Positions 1-13,065 are shown, counted from the first letter of the stretch. The stretch: DNA of 64,000 bases from Toxorhynchites rutilus septentrionalis (GCF_029784135.1 NC_073745.1:54989755-55053754); one strand, 5' to 3'. Program-made: numbers and translations. Notes: a model not told the origin generated them from the letters alone.

Positions 1-376
1 AAACATTCACTGAAATTTTTTTGAAGAAAATACATTATGTTATTAATAAAAAATACTGAAATCGATGAAAAAAAAAATTTTTTTATATGTGATTGAAAAA
101 ATTCTTATTTTTTATTTAACACCCGTTAAATCCTACACATAAATCAGCATGTTCAATTGAATTGACTAGTTATGTTGTGGATACAAATTCTGTATCTCGT
201 AAACTTCATACAACAGTGGAAAATGCTATTCATATCTTTTAAATGCAAACATAAAATTCATGCCAAAGGGTTCTAACTGAGAAGTAAATACAAAATCGGG
301 ATCAAATCTGGATTCTAGAATTCTACAAGCCGTGAGCGAAATGCGAAATTCACAGCGATTCATAACACCGCACAAG
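1..376. other. AT-rich unassigned DNA
   Basis: No coding signal, tRNA or recognised repeat seen. AT-rich flank of the inverted repeat that follows. Confidence 0.4.
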
Positions 377-1085
377 TCCAGGAGATGTATTTAAGTGGAA
401 ATTAGCATTAAGAGCTCGACAGTTATTCTCTAGACAAAACCTGTCTTCGATGAAGTTGTTACATATGATAGAGCGCTCATTTTCATGTTGCAAAAAATAG
501 GGTGACCAAAATTTTCGATGAAATAAAAAATATAACTTTCTTATCTCTATAGATAGAGGCAAACATAGTTCGACAATGTTGTATTCCCAGTTATTTGAGA
601 CATCTTCGTAGAACAAAGTTTTTTTGTATCTCTTGAAATAGCCGAAATAGCGCCTTTTTTCAAAATTGCGTTAGGGTCACCATAAAAAAAACTGTTTTTT
701 TTTTGCTCTAACTTTTATATTTCAAATTCTACATACAAACTGTCTTCGAAAGACTTTTAGAACATACTAATACAAATATTTTGCGATGTAGAACATGTCA
801 ATATCTCAACTTCACTCAAAGTTATTGATATTTCTTCCCATAAAATACGCTCTCTTCTATTGCTTGCCATTCTTTCTGGGGCAAACATAAAAAATGTTTG
901 TTGACGGAAGTTTGTATGTAGAATTTGAAATATAAAAGTTAGATAAAAAAACCGGTGACCCTAACGCAACTTAGGAAAAAGGCGCTATTTCGGCTATTTC
1001 AAGAGATGCAAAAAAAACTTTGTTCTACAAAGATGTTTCAAATAAATGGGACTACAACATTGTCGAACTATGTTTACCTGTTTAA
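377..1085. repeat. Dispersed repeat with long inverted arms (copy 1)
   Basis: Roughly 550-750 and 905-1080 are inverted copies of one another. Both contain the GAAATAGCCGAAATAGCGCC segment, a GTTAGGGTCACC segment and a TTTATATTTCAAATTCTACA segment. The left part (377-850) recurs in direct orientation at about 37358-37830. This suggests a palindromic MITE or foldback element. No terminal duplication was identified, so the superfamily is unknown. Confidence 0.65.
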
Positions 1086-1640
1086 AATGCGTTACAAATT
1101 AAAATCAAAATATAAATAAATAAAATTCCGAAAATATTAGAAAATCCGCAAAATTTCGAGATCATCTTTCGTGAGCCAATCAATTCTACAGCAAGAATCG
1201 GGCTTTTCTATAGAAAATCCAAAAAAATCACGAGGAAGTAGTGTGATACGTTAGCTCGTTTACTTGCGAGGTCAATCTGTTTCACATTAACATACAGGCA
1301 AACCTGTTTTTGTGCAGGGGATAGGGAACGTAAAAAAAATCGCATAAAAAAGTAGAAGAGTCTGAGCCTAGGGGCACGGACGGAAGTTTGACGTAGGACT
1401 GTGATCGTTCAGAACACTTGGTTATTTTAAATGTGATTCTTTCCATTGTTCAGAAATCTGTTAGTTTAACTCTTTCGAAACTCTAAATAGTAGCCGTTTA
1501 TTGTATGTACTCATAACCTTCAAAACGGTTTGTAACGAACAAAGAAAGACAATAAGCTTCTGGCAGGAAGTTCAACTGTCTAACTGAAAATAATTAATGA
1601 AAATCAGTGGGACACATAACAGGGTGGAATGGTGGATGAA
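1086..1640. other. Unassigned AT-rich DNA with possible element end
   Basis: No gene seen. Around 1295-1350 is a CAGGCAAACCTG start followed by A-rich subterminal sequence with AAATCGC, reminiscent of pogo/Tigger-like termini. No partner end was found. A lone GACGTAGGACTG occurs near 1392. Confidence 0.3.
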
Positions 1641-4497
1641 GTATTTTTTTTATCCAAAATATATATTTTTTATTAAGGCTCATATGGCGTCAGCCTGCGG
1701 GAGTTCAATATTTCGACAATGTTTGCCTTATAACTATGTTAGTAATATGTAACCGATTACTCGCGGTTGGCTCGAGGTTAGTATTACAAGTGTTTTCGTA
1801 ATTGTGATGTTGCTGTCTCCAATGCTCTGTACGTGTGCCCAACACGGGATACTTCCTATTGGGGTGCAGCTGACCATTGATGTTTCAAATAAATGGGACT
1901 ACAACATCAGCAACGCCCCCCTAGTCTGTACCCCATATCTAGCGTGGTGCGTCTTCTCGACTCGAGGAATCCAGGATAGAATGGTCACTAGCCGGCACAA
2001 ACATCAGCTCGTGTAGAGTTGTCATGAGCGGTACAACCTTTGGCTCTTGTTGAATGATCAGTGGACTGCACAACCTTTGGCCCGTGTGTCTGTAAAGAGT
2101 GTGTAAAAGTTTATAGATCGGATAGGAGGGATATGAAACAGGGACACAACGAAGGAAACATCATTAAACGTTGACATCGGCGTTTCTGAGGAACAGGTAT
2201 AGATGAAGCAGAAGATCAGGATCACGGCTATCTATGATATCCCGGACGGGGATATCCGATTGTCTGCCTTTTGCTCTCAGTGCTCAGTGCTCTCAGCATG
2301 GAACCGGATACACGACCAGACAATATGCTCGATGTCGTGGTAGCTAACGCCACAATCACAAAGATTGTTTGCTGCGAGCCCAATGCGATAGAGATGCGCG
2401 TTTAGGTTGTATTGATTGGACATAAGCCGAGATATCACGCGAATGAAATCACGACCTACATTCAATCCCTCAAACCAAGCTCTCGTCGAGACCTTAGAGA
2501 TAATCGTGTGAAAACAACGACCGAACTCATCTTCACTCCACATGCGCTGCCAACTTACGAGTGTGTGCTGACGAGGAATGTGAAAAAAATTGTTATAAGC
2601 AATTTGCCTTTCAAAAAGTGTGCCTTCTGAAGCGCCCACCTTAGCTAGCGAGTCCGCTTTCTCATTCCCCGGAATCGAGCAATGAAAGGAAACGTTAAAG
2701 GTTATTTTGAATAATTTTTCGACCAAAACACTCAATAGTTTTCTTATTCTTGTTAGGAAATAAGAGGAGCGTTTATCAACTTTCATTGAGCGGATTGCCT
2801 CTATTGAGCTGAAACTGTCTGAAAAAATAAAATAATGGTCGATGGGCAGTGTTTCAATGATCCCTAGAGCATAGTATATCGCACCCATTTCAGCGACATA
2901 CACGGAACAAGGATCTTTGAGTTCGAAAGAGGCACTGGAATTTTCATTGAAGATGCCGAAGCCAGTGGACCCGTTTATGAATGAACCGTCAGTAAAGAAC
3001 ATTTTATCAGATCTAACTATGCCCCCATATTCTGCCGAAAATATCGGCGGAATAGAATATGAGCGTAGATGATCTGGGATTCCATGGGTTTTTTGTCGCA
3101 TGGACAGATCAAAAATGACAGAGGAATTGCAAAAGTATGGGAAGCAAACTTGGTTGGAGATGCCTGGTGAAGGGTGAACGTCGTGGGTAAGGTACTCATG
3201 GTATAAAGACATAAAACTTGACTGAGGAATCAGTTGGAGTAGATTTTCGAAGTTATCAATCACCAATGGATTCATGATCTTGCAGCGGATGAGAAATCTG
3301 TAGGATAATTCAGTGAAGTAAGAGTAAGCGGGGGTACTCCTGCCAAAACTTCGAGACTCATCGTATGTGTCGAATGCAAACACCCCATGGCTATACGCAA
3401 GCAACGATATTGTATCCTCTCCAGCTTGAGAATATGAATCCTGGCAGCTGATCGGAAGCAAAAACTGCCATATTCTAACACTGATAATATCGTTGTTTTG
3501 TATAACTGAATGAGGTCTCCTGGATGGGCACCCCACCATGTTCCGGTTATTGTTTGGAGAAAATTGATTCTTTGCTGGCATTTCTGTTTCAAATACGCAA
3601 TGTGTATTCCCCAGGTACATTTAGAGTCAAAATATACTCCAAGGTATTTGAAAAACATCGAGTGCCTGATCGCTTTACCGGATAGGTGAAGCTGGAATTG
3701 GGCGGGTTCGTGCTTCCTAGAAAAAATGACCATTTCGGTTTTCTCCGTGGAGAATTCGATACCCAGCTTGAGGGCCCACGTGAACAGATTGTTCAGGGTA
3801 TCTTGCAAGGATTTTTGCAGAACGGCGGGATTAGTACCCGTGATGGAAATAACTCCATCGTCTGCAAGTTGTCTCAGCGTGCAGTCTCTAGTTAGACAAT
3901 CATCTATATCATTGACGTAAAAACTATACAAGAGGGGGCTTATACAGGATCCTTGTGGTAGGCCCATAAAACTGTATCGAGAAGATTTCAAGCTGCCATA
4001 ATTGAAAAACATGTGCTTTTCGACAGTAAATTGTACAGGAAATTATTCAGAATTGGCGAAATTGACGATTATGAAGTTTCTCTGAGAGAATTTCCATGGA
4101 AACTGAATCAAATGCCCCTTTGATATCGAGAAAAACGGAAGCCATTTGTTCTTTGCAAGCAAATGCGATTTGGATTTCAAAAGATAGCAGCGCGAGACAA
4201 TCGTTCGTCCCTTTACCTCGGCGGAAGCCAAACTGCGTATTTGACAGCAAATTGTTCGTTTCAACCCACTGTCCAAACGAAGTAGAATCATTTTCTCTAA
4301 CAATTTACGAATAAAGGATAACATTGCAATCGGCCTATACGAGTTGTGATCGCAAGTCGGCGTGTTGGGTTTTCGTATGGCTATCACTCTCACTTGTCTC
4401 CAGTCATGTGGGATTATATTCAGCTCCAAAAACTTGTTGAACAAGTTCAGCAAACGTTGTTTCGCCAAGTTGGGAAGATTCGACGATGGATGAAGTA
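1640..4497 (-). pseudogene. Decayed RNase H-bearing non-LTR retrotransposon (RT + RNase H)
   Basis: This is the 3' half of an ORF2-type polyprotein on the minus strand, running from about 4497 down to a stop near 2164, with a 3' UTR that probably ends in the A-rich stretch near 1640-1680. Reverse transcriptase motifs are readable: SYRPIAML, QFGFRRGKG, FLDIKGAFDSV, GLPQGSCISP and LADDGV in place of YADD. A ribonuclease H domain follows (FFTDGSFINGSTGFGIF, FSDSFSSIEAIRS, NEKADSLAK), then a C-terminal C/C/H/C motif (CDCGVSYHDIEHIVWSC). The frame breaks near 4250-4280, 4012-4047 and about 3300. A short duplication of TGCTCAGTGCTCTCAG near 2271-2296 shifts the last ~40 codons. The domain order fits the I/R1/Loa group; the clade is uncertain. 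The 5' end stops exactly at the mariner insertion at 4498. Confidence 0.85.
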
Positions 4498-5800
4498 CAG
4501 GGTTTTCCATTTCGGGCTTCCGAAAGTATACAGCCCTGCGCTGACAACCGTTTGACATAGCTGTCAACCAAAGCGTCATATCGTTAGTGGAATGTCTGCC
4601 ATTTTACAATTTGGATCATTTTAGCATCGCACAACGTGTTAATTTTGTTAAATTATACTATAAAAATGATGAAAAACCGGCAAATGTTTTTCGAGCATTA
4701 CGGACGGATTTTGGTCGTCATGGACGGCCTACAGAGCACACAATCGCTAATGTAGTGCGTAAATTCGAACAAACTGGATCCGTAGCGGATATTGTGAAAT
4801 CTGTGCATCATCGTAATGTGCGTTCGGCCGAAAATATTGCTGCTGTTGCTGCCAGTGTGGAGGATGACCCGAATGTTTCGATTCCACGGCGTGCTCAGCA
4901 ATTGGGCTTGTCAAACACATCATTGTGGCGAATTTTGCATTTGGACTTGCACCTACATCCATATAAAGTCCAACTGGTACAAAAATTAGAGCGTGGTGAC
5001 CATGGAATGCGTCGGGCATACGTCGATTGGGTGAACGAACAACAGCAGCAAAATGCTGAATTTTCGCATCAAATTTTCTTCAGCGATGAGGCACATTTCG
5101 AGCTCGGTGGCTATGTGAACACCCTAAATTTCCGTATATGGGGCTCAGAAAATCCACACGTGGTTGTTGAGAGGCCATTGTATCCGCCAAAAGTCACTGT
5201 TTGGTGCGCATTATGGTCTGGTGGAGTCATCGGGCCGTATTTCTTTGAAAAAGAGGACGTCGAGACGGTAACTGTGAATGGTGAGCGCTATGGCCGCATG
5301 TTAACCGATTTTTTTTGCCACAAATTGAAGATATGGATACGGATGACATGTGGTTTCAGCAGGACGGCGCCACGTGCCACACAACACGACCGAACATGGC
5401 CATATTTCGAACGAAATTTGAGGGACGCATAATTTCGCGTTTTGGTGATGCCAATTGGCCGTCCAGATCATGCGATTTGAGCCCGCTAGACTTTTTTTTG
5501 TGGGGTTATGCGAAAGACCGTGTCTATGCCAACTCTCCGCAAACTCTTGAACATTTGAAAGACAACATTCGTGAAGTTATGACCGAGATACCGCCCCATA
5601 TGTGCCGAAAAGTCATCGAAAATTACCTTTTCCGGAACAAGGTGTGCGAGGAAGCCCTAGGTGGACATTTGAATGATGTTGTATTTCACACATAATGGCA
5701 ACAACCAAACTTTAATTTGAAATAAAAGTTTCATCGAAATTCGAATTCTAAGTGTGTTTTATTTCAATTTACTTTCGGAATTTAAAGTTGGAAAACCCTG
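4498..5800 (+). mobile_element. Tc1/mariner-superfamily element, DD41D type
   Basis: Imperfect terminal inverted repeats: CAGGGTTTTCCA...TTCCGAAAGTA at 4498 and its complement ending at 5800. TA lies on both sides (4496-4497 and 5801-5802). The 1303-bp element carries one transposase gene and an AATAAA near 5720. It lies where the retrotransposon on the minus strand stops being recognisable. Confidence 0.92.
4587..5695 (+). pseudogene. Transposase, DD41D Tc1/mariner-like, one frameshift
   Basis: DNA-transposon transposase: an N-terminal helix-turn-helix region (FSIAQRVNFVKLYYKN, RSAENIAAVAASVEDDP, LGLSNTSLWRIL) followed by an RNase H-fold catalytic domain. The acidic residues sit in FFSDEAHFELGGY, WFQQDGATCHTTR and SPLDFFLWGY. 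I count 41 residues between the second and third, so DD41D, a spacing described for the rosa/Visitor-type lineage (family knowledge; assignment inferred). A one-base loss in the T-run at 5309-5316 splits the ORF in two: nine Ts would restore the expected frame and eight are present. The first open codon is GTG; the likely authentic start, just before DHFSIAQ near 4611, reads TTG. The copy is therefore probably dead but only lightly damaged. Confidence 0.9.
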
Positions 5801-5802
5801 TA

Positions 5803-7198
5803 TATGTGAATGGATAAACAAAAAAATTATATCGTCATTGATTACACTGAATATGAAATTTATGGGGAAGAAACGAAAAAAACAAGTTGAAAATACTCAC
5901 GATTTCGTGATATTTTGAGGTAAAATGCACATTAAATCATGAAGTTGCTTTATTTTTAATGAATAGCTATGGTATTGTGATTTCTTTCCATTGTCTTATT
6001 CTTATTATTAGGCATCGAGAGCAGTAGCTTTTTCGGTGAAATAATGTTCGTTCGCAGACTATCAGAATCAAGTCGTATTGGTTCTACTGCTCAATCTATC
6101 ATAGAAGGAATTGAGTCATTGAGAATTATGAATATGAGTCATGAAGATTATCAATATTTCATTTCGTTTCATTTTTGTGATGCGATGTAATGGCGATCTC
6201 AATAAGTCATCGCATGATAATCGCTGCCTCCTCCTAATTAATGAACGGTCGCTGTATTGGTGACACTTTTCTCGTTGCTTTGATGAAATCTTCCATGAAG
6301 TTCAAACTGATGCAGTAAATCTTGCATCTGATTACTTTAACTGATTTGTTAGAACGAATTATTGCACGCAATTTTGTATTACATACAACTTTCATGGGAA
6401 CTCTCTTTTATTTGTTAATTGCTCACTTGGTTTATTATTTCCACTATTGATTCTTAATAAACGTTACATTTTGCGTAGAGTGACCCCCCTATATAGAAAA
6501 CACATGCCTTTCTTAATTTCTCTTTCATATTTTGATAAAAAATATAAGGGCAATATTAGCATTTGCATAAATTGTAATTATAAACGTGTTTATATAAACC
6601 TTGCGACAAGACAGCTAGAAATCGATACACTCTCAAATCAAGTGTGCCTGAAAAAAAATATATTCTCCACGTAAACAAGCGATGAAAATGTGGACACTTT
6701 TTAGTTAGTGAATTGTATGGAATTCCACTGCTGTGGTACAGATTTATAAAAAGACGGGACAATAAAAAATGGTTGAAAAACGGTACTGTTCCGTTCGACA
6801 CGGTACGTTTGGTCAGCCTGCGAAATTAACACATGTGTTTACAAACACAAATCGTTGTCAATATTGCAGAATTAATATGCAATAGAAAAGCAGCAAGAAA
6901 AAAAAATCGTTGACAAAACAGCTGCAGATATGCACCGTAAGTAACCTAAATGCAAAGCAAAAAGCTGCTATTGGAGGATGTGAAAACAATGTTGCAATTC
7001 AACATCGAAAATTCGCCCATACAAGTCTACTCGTCGTATTCATGTACTTCATCATTGTAAACGGCTGCTTTCTAAGAGAATTGTGTACATTACTGTGCAT
7101 GTGGATTGCACTTTATCATCGAAATAAGATAAACGTATTTTAGATATTGAATCCAATGAAAAAAAATAATTGAATTATTTTAAATTTCCCAAGCAATC
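5803..7198. other. Unassigned AT-rich intergenic DNA
   Basis: About 1.4 kb without a recognisable gene or repeat. Several short open frames show no family resemblance. The sequence ends at the target site of the full-length retrotransposon. Confidence 0.4.
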
Positions 7199-7587
7199 AA
7201 AATGCTTTTTTTGGAGAAGCAGGCCATGATTTTAGCTATATAAAGGTTGTTTTTGGTGAGCTCTACAAAAAGCGTAATTTTAGTGGTGAAAACCCCTTCG
7301 GAAAAAGGGAAAATATATTCGCGAACTTAAAATAGCGTTCAATACATCCTTGAGAATATTTTTTTTCTCGTTTGAAGGCCGTCAATTGTAATAATCATAA
7401 TCGGAATTTTTCATCGGAAGTGCTAACAAAAACCTTTTTTATTATTAAAAAAGTCATAGCCAACTTGGTCACAAGAAAATTAGTGGCGCTTAAAGCGCAT
7501 AGTGAACGTTTCAACATAGACTGAACAGTTTATACAAGTGGAGTGATCTGACTACTTCGAACTGGATAGAATACTTTCATAGGCTAA

Positions 7588-8931
7588 ATGGCATTGGATC
7601 CTTTGCATCCGCCTCCCGGCGATCCATTGGAAAACATGAGTTCTAGAACATTACCCAAATGGATGGACAGAATGGGAATGTACGGACAAAGAATTGTGCT
7701 ATCATTGAGACCGATTGGAAACAATATTCTTCCGAAAAATCCATTCGTCATAGGGAAATCAATTGATGAAGTTTGTGGTAAAATTGAGGCAGCTCACACA
7801 GAAGACAATGGTACCAAATATGTACTTAAAACCAGGAGTACGGAACAAGCACGAAAACTAATGAAATTGACCGAGTTACTTGATGGCACAAAAGTTGAAG
7901 TCGTCCCTCATGAAAGACTAAACATAAGCCGCTGCGTAGTAAGCTGCCGTGAGGTTATAGGACTAACTGAAGATGAGTTAAAACAGGAACTGAAGGCTCA
8001 GAATATCATTGCTGTTCGTAGGATTACTCGTAATGAAGGCAACAAAAAAAATAACACACCAACGCTCATACTCACAATAAACGGAACTGTACCTCCGAAA
8101 TATGTGATGTTTGGTCCTCTACGTATTCCAACCAGACTCTTTTATCCAACGCCAATGATATGCTATAAATGTTTCAACTATGGCCATGTAACTGCAAAAT
8201 GCGAAAATGATGCGATTTGTAGTAAGTGCTCTCAGAGTCACCCAAGAGAAATAGAGGAATGCACTAGAGTAGCAGTTTGTAAACACTGCAGTGGAAACCA
8301 CTCCCCGGTCAATAAAAAATGCCCAATATACGCAAAAGAAGAGAAAATCATAAAGATAAAAGTGGAAAGTGGCATTTCATTCGCTGAAGCAAGGAAAGAA
8401 TACGCCAAATTATACAGTGCAAATACTTATTCAGCAGTATGTAGTGCACAGAGTAGACTGGAGAACATCAGAAAAGACAGCGAGAAGGACAACGAAATAC
8501 ACATGTTGAAGGAGGAACTGAAACGCCTCAGACAACAAAGTAGTGAATCGGAAAAGGACAAAGAAATCGAAAGATTACGAATGGAATTGATACAAACGAA
8601 AAAAATATTGGAAGGATTGAAACAACTTCAGGAAGAAATCGAAGAATTAAAATGCAAAGACAATCAAGCTACCGGACAGTCCACGTCAAACATATCTAAC
8701 TTCTCAAGCCCAGGAACGAAATCACCGAAAACTAAGAAAGTTAAATCTACCATTGACATCAGCAGTGATGACAAACACGATGCATCACAAAATTTGTATT
8801 CTGTTACGTCGATAGAGCTTGAAAAGCCAAAACAAGTAAAGAGGAAATCTGGCCGTTCCCGTAAAGCGCAAGCTACGAGAAAGAAAGCAACAGATGAAAA
8901 CTGTGACTCCAGTGAAATGGAAGTTTTTTAA
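7588..8931 (+). CDS. Retrotransposon ORF1, Gag-like nucleic-acid-binding protein
   Basis: Intact 447-codon ORF. The N-terminal half resembles the RNA-binding part of insect non-LTR Gag proteins. Three zinc knuckles follow: CYKCFNYGHVTAKC at residues 192-205, CSKCSQSHPREIEEC at 211-225 and CKHCSGNHSPVNKKC at 231-245. A charged heptad-rich stretch at about 300-355 (repeated E/K/L, e.g. KEIERLRMELIQTKKILEGL) looks like a coiled coil. The tail is Lys/Ser-rich with a basic cluster (KRKSGRSRKAQATRKK), plausibly nuclear targeting or RNA binding. Such proteins coat the element RNA in the ribonucleoprotein. ORF2 begins 12 bp after the stop. No frameshift or stop is seen. It is translated from retrotransposon RNA, not a host gene. 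Confidence 0.92.
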   Translation: MALDPLHPPPGDPLENMSSRTLPKWMDRMGMYGQRIVLSLRPIGNNILPKNPFVIGKSIDEVCGKIEAAHTEDNGTKYVLKTRSTEQARKLMKLTELLDGTKVEVVPHERLNISRCVVSCREVIGLTEDELKQELKAQNIIAVRRITRNEGNKKNNTPTLILTINGTVPPKYVMFGPLRIPTRLFYPTPMICYKCFNYGHVTAKCENDAICSKCSQSHPREIEECTRVAVCKHCSGNHSPVNKKCPIYAKEEKIIKIKVESGISFAEARKEYAKLYSANTYSAVCSAQSRLENIRKDSEKDNEIHMLKEELKRLRQQSSESEKDKEIERLRMELIQTKKILEGLKQLQEEIEELKCKDNQATGQSTSNISNFSSPGTKSPKTKKVKSTIDISSDDKHDASQNLYSVTSIELEKPKQVKRKSGRSRKAQATRKKATDENCDSSEMEVF

Positions 8932-8943
8932 TAGAATCATTCA

Positions 8944-11900
8944 ATGCCACGTCTTTTTTCTCAAACGCACATGTCTAACACGAAATCCAGAAAACAAACA
9001 TCATCACATCAATTTTCGGTAAATTCATTGAACACACGAGAACTTAGCATTGGAGAAGCAGATCTACAACGTAATGAAAATGAACATCACAACCAACCTA
9101 CTAGCAGCAGAATAATCGGCTCAAATAGAGCCAGGCCCTTCCTCGTGTCAACCCCGCCCGATGACGTTCCAGGCTTTCCTGAAGATCCGTCGGCGGCTGT
9201 TGACACGAGAGGCCTGTTTCCGCAGGCAAGTTATATGTACAATAGCTCAGTAACACTACCTAATTATATATCCCCCCCGGATACAGCTACAGCTCAACAG
9301 GTAACAACCCATTACCCCATGATAATTTCATGGAACATCCAAGGATTCAGAACTGGAAAGGCAGAATTAGACTTGTTGATCAACGAAAAGGATCCATTGG
9401 TGCTTTGTTTGCAAGAGACCATGTGTTCATCACGTCATCCTCCTCAAATTAACGGTTACACAGTTCATAACAGAGATAGAACTGACTGCCATCGGGCTGC
9501 AGGAGGAGTGCTTGTTGCAGTGAGGAACGGTATTGATAGTCAAAGAATTGATACTGACTCCACCTTAGAAGTCATCATCGTGAAGATCGGACAACCTATA
9601 AATACTGTCATCATAAATGCATATTTGTCGCCCAGCAGAAACGTAAACAAAACAGAAATCGAATCACTGATTCGTAGTGTGGCTGAACCAATTATATTTG
9701 TCGGTGATATAAATGCACACCATCCTTCATGGGGATCCTCCGACTTTAACTCCAGAGGAAAAGATATGGATGAAGTATTTACAGAATGTAATATGGTCGT
9801 ATTGAACAGTGGCGAAACAACCTTCGTTAATCACGCTACAGGTAACGAGTCATGTATTGACATTGCCTGTTGTTCAACACAGTTAGCTGGTTGCTTAGAC
9901 TGGAGTATTGCTGAGGAAACGCATGGAAGTGATCATCGTCCTATGTTCATCTCCTTCCCAGGAATACTACAGAATACATGTTTCAGACCGAGATGGAAGA
10001 TAGAACAAGCTGATTGGGCGCAGTATCAAAACATACTTCAGTTCACCACCAATCGGAATCCAGAAGAACAAATGCTGAACATGACGGAAGCAATGCTACA
10101 AGCCGCCAACGAAGCAATACCCAAAACCACATATCAACCTGGTAGAAAAGTGGTTCCGTGGTGGAACAAAGACATAGGTGCAGCAATAAAAAAACGAAAA
10201 AAAGTGCTTAGGAAAATGAAATCCGTTGCAGATGATCACCCTTGCAAACAACGTCTTGTAGAAGAATTCAAACAAGCGAGGAAAACTGTACGTGAATTAA
10301 TTAACTCAGCAAAGCAGTCATCGTGGCAAAAATTTGCAACCAGTTTCAATTCACAAACACCCATGAAGGAAATGTGGAGTAAGTTTCGTAGAATTCAAGG
10401 AGGTGGTAAAACAAACTACATAGGAGCAGTAACGTATGATGGCCGAACTGCAACAATGAACCATGAAATAGCCGAGTTACTTGCCGAAGCCTTTAGTTTT
10501 GTTTCAAGCAATGCATCTTACACCGCACAATTTCGTCAGAGAAAAATAATACTTGAAGCTCAATCGTTGTTTGTTCCTGATCAAGCCAATGAAAGGTACA
10601 ATGAAATTTTTTCCATGTACGAACTGGAAAAAGCTCTAGAAGAAATAAATAGTTCCTCTCCTGGGGAAGACGAAACGCACTATTCAATGATCACTCACTT
10701 ATCTCAAGAATGTAAAGAACAACTGTTAAAAGCATACAATGACCTGTGGATAGAGTCGATATACCCATCGCAATGGACTACATCAATAATTGTCCCAATT
10801 TATAAAAGGAAAGGCGAACGAGTTAATCCAAAGAATTATAGACCAATTTTCCTAAATAGTTGCGTGGCAAAAGTTTTCGAACGCATGGTGAATAACCGTC
10901 TCGTTTTTGTTCTGGAGTCGAAAAAATTACTTCACCAACATCAATATGGATTTAGAAAAGGAAGGTCCACAACAGATCACCTAGTTACATTCGAAAAAAC
11001 TATACGAGAATTATTGAAGAAAAGGTATTACGCACAAGCAGTGTTTTTGGATATAACAAAAGCGTACGATACGACATGGAGGCGCATGGTGTTAGAAAAA
11101 CTTAGTTCATGGAGCATTGGAGGTCGCTTATGGAAATTCATAGAACAATCATTGAAGAAAAGAACTTTTCGAGTTGCTGTTAATGGAAGTTTGTCTAACG
11201 AAAAAATAATGGAAAATGGTCTGTGTCAGGGATCTGTTCTTAGTGTTACCCTATTTTTAGTGGCTATTAATACTTTAACTGAAGATCTGATCAACGATGT
11301 GATCTGTCTCAGTTACGCAGACGATGTGGTATTGATATCAGGTGAAAGAACTCAAGAGGATACTGAAACTAGGCTACAAAGAGCGTTGAATGTGATCAGC
11401 AGCTGGAAAGAACGAACGGGTTTCCAAATTTCTGCTGAAAAATGTGCAACGATGATCTTCAAACATCCGAGAGCTAGGAGAATTGTTTCGACACGTACAT
11501 TGAAAATGGATGATACTCCAATCCCCATACGAAAGGTGTATAAATGTTTAGGGATCACTCTTGATCAGCAGCTTCAATTTAAAAAACATATCGAGCAAAT
11601 TCGAGCATCGTGTCACCAAAGGCTACACTTAATTCGCTGTGTAGCTAATAAATCGTGGGGCGGCGATAGAGCAACATTGTTAAAAATATATAAGGCTACA
11701 GTTCTATAAAAAATGCTTTATGCAGCTCCGGTAATCTCAGCAGTGCGCGATGAAAATTTGAAAAGGTTGGAAACGATACACAATGCCGGATTGAGGGCAA
11801 TTAATGGAGCATTTTACACCAGTCCTATCATCAGCATTCAAGCGGAAGTGGGTATTCCCAGTCTTAGAACACTACTTCATCAGCGAACTGCTATATATAC

Positions 11901-13065
11901 AGCAAAAATTAAGGCAAGGAAAGAAGCAGAACGTACAGCAATTGACTCAGAAGATTTCGTGGAAAGTTCTGATCGGTACTATTTATCAGACATGGATTCC
12001 AGTTCCGGAGAACTTTGGGGATCACCACAATTCACAGGATCCGGTACTACTGAAGAGCGAGGAACGAATATTTTGGGAAAATTGCAAATCTTGCTTCCTA
12101 GTATATATCATTTCTCCCATCCAAGTAGCTCTCCCTGGGAGAGACGATTGATCAAGGTTGATACATCTTTATTGAATGTTAGTCGCATGAATGATTTACC
12201 AGCATCATTACTACAACGATTTCTTCTAAGAAAATCGACGAGATATCGAAATCATGAAACTTTATACACGCACGGGTCTAAACGTGAAGAAAGAAGCGGA
12301 TTTAGCATTATCGATAGAAATACGGTGGTACGCAGAAGAATGGTGGATATTGCGAGCATTTATGCAGCGGAAAGCGAAGCAGCTAAAGAGGCTTTACTAC
12401 GAGTAAAGAATAAAGAGGGGACTGGAGCGTACCTTATTTGCACAGATTCGCTCAGTGTAATAACTTCGCTCGGAAGCTACAGAATAAGGACGAAATGGAG
12501 AGACTGCATGGAAACACTTTACAATACATGTTTCGATAATGGGAAAGATGTCACGTTTTGCTGGATACCGAGTCATATTGGTATACCAGGCAACGAGCTT
12601 GCTGACCAAGAGGCGAAAGCGTCACTGAACCATACAGTCGACAGATCCATTGCGGTTGATATTCGGGAAGTTAAAACCCATATAAAGAGAAGAATCACTT
12701 GGAGATGGCAGGCAGAATGGGATGCTGTGAGGGAGAACAAGCTGAGAGAAGTTAAAAATACGGGTTTACCCTTTACAGTGACAGCAGAGACAAGAAAAGA
12801 AAATGTGATGCTTACTCGATTGCGTATAGGTCACACGCTACTTACACATCAGTACTTGCTCGACAGGACAGATGCTCCGGATTGTCGGTGGTGTAGTGGA
12901 CGATTGACCGTAAAGCACATTATAGTTGAGTGTCCTGGTTTAGAATACGAACGTAGGAGTACGGGATTACGAGCAAATATGCGAGAAGCTCTAGCAGATG
13001 GAGAGGATCGAATCAAAAGCATCATGGAGTTTCTGAGGAAAATTGGAATTTATTTGGAAATATGA
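8944..13065 (+). pseudogene. Retrotransposon ORF2 (endonuclease-RT-RNase H) with one nonsense codon
   Basis: 1373-codon ORF2 in a single frame, interrupted by one TAA at 11707-11709 (TCA to TAA would explain it). Domains in order: apurinic-type endonuclease (IISWNIQGF, LQETM, FVGDINAHH, GSDHRPMF), reverse transcriptase (YRPIFLNSCVAKVFERM, QYGFRKGRSTTDH, FLDITKAYD, LSYADDVVLIS), RNase H (LYTHGSK, AAESEAAKEAL, ICTDSLSVI, NELADQEAK) and a C-terminal zinc motif (CRWCSGRLTVKHIIVEC). Two further substitutions stand out: the RT PQG motif reads CQG, and the first RNase H aspartate (usually TDGS) is His, THGS. The copy is thus probably recent but inactive. It encodes the machinery for nicking DNA and reverse transcribing the element RNA. 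Confidence 0.93.

Noticed and set aside
1380..1400. GACGTAGGACTG as an end of the histone-element family
   Set aside because: No hairpin and no A/T run at the expected place; probably chance or too decayed.
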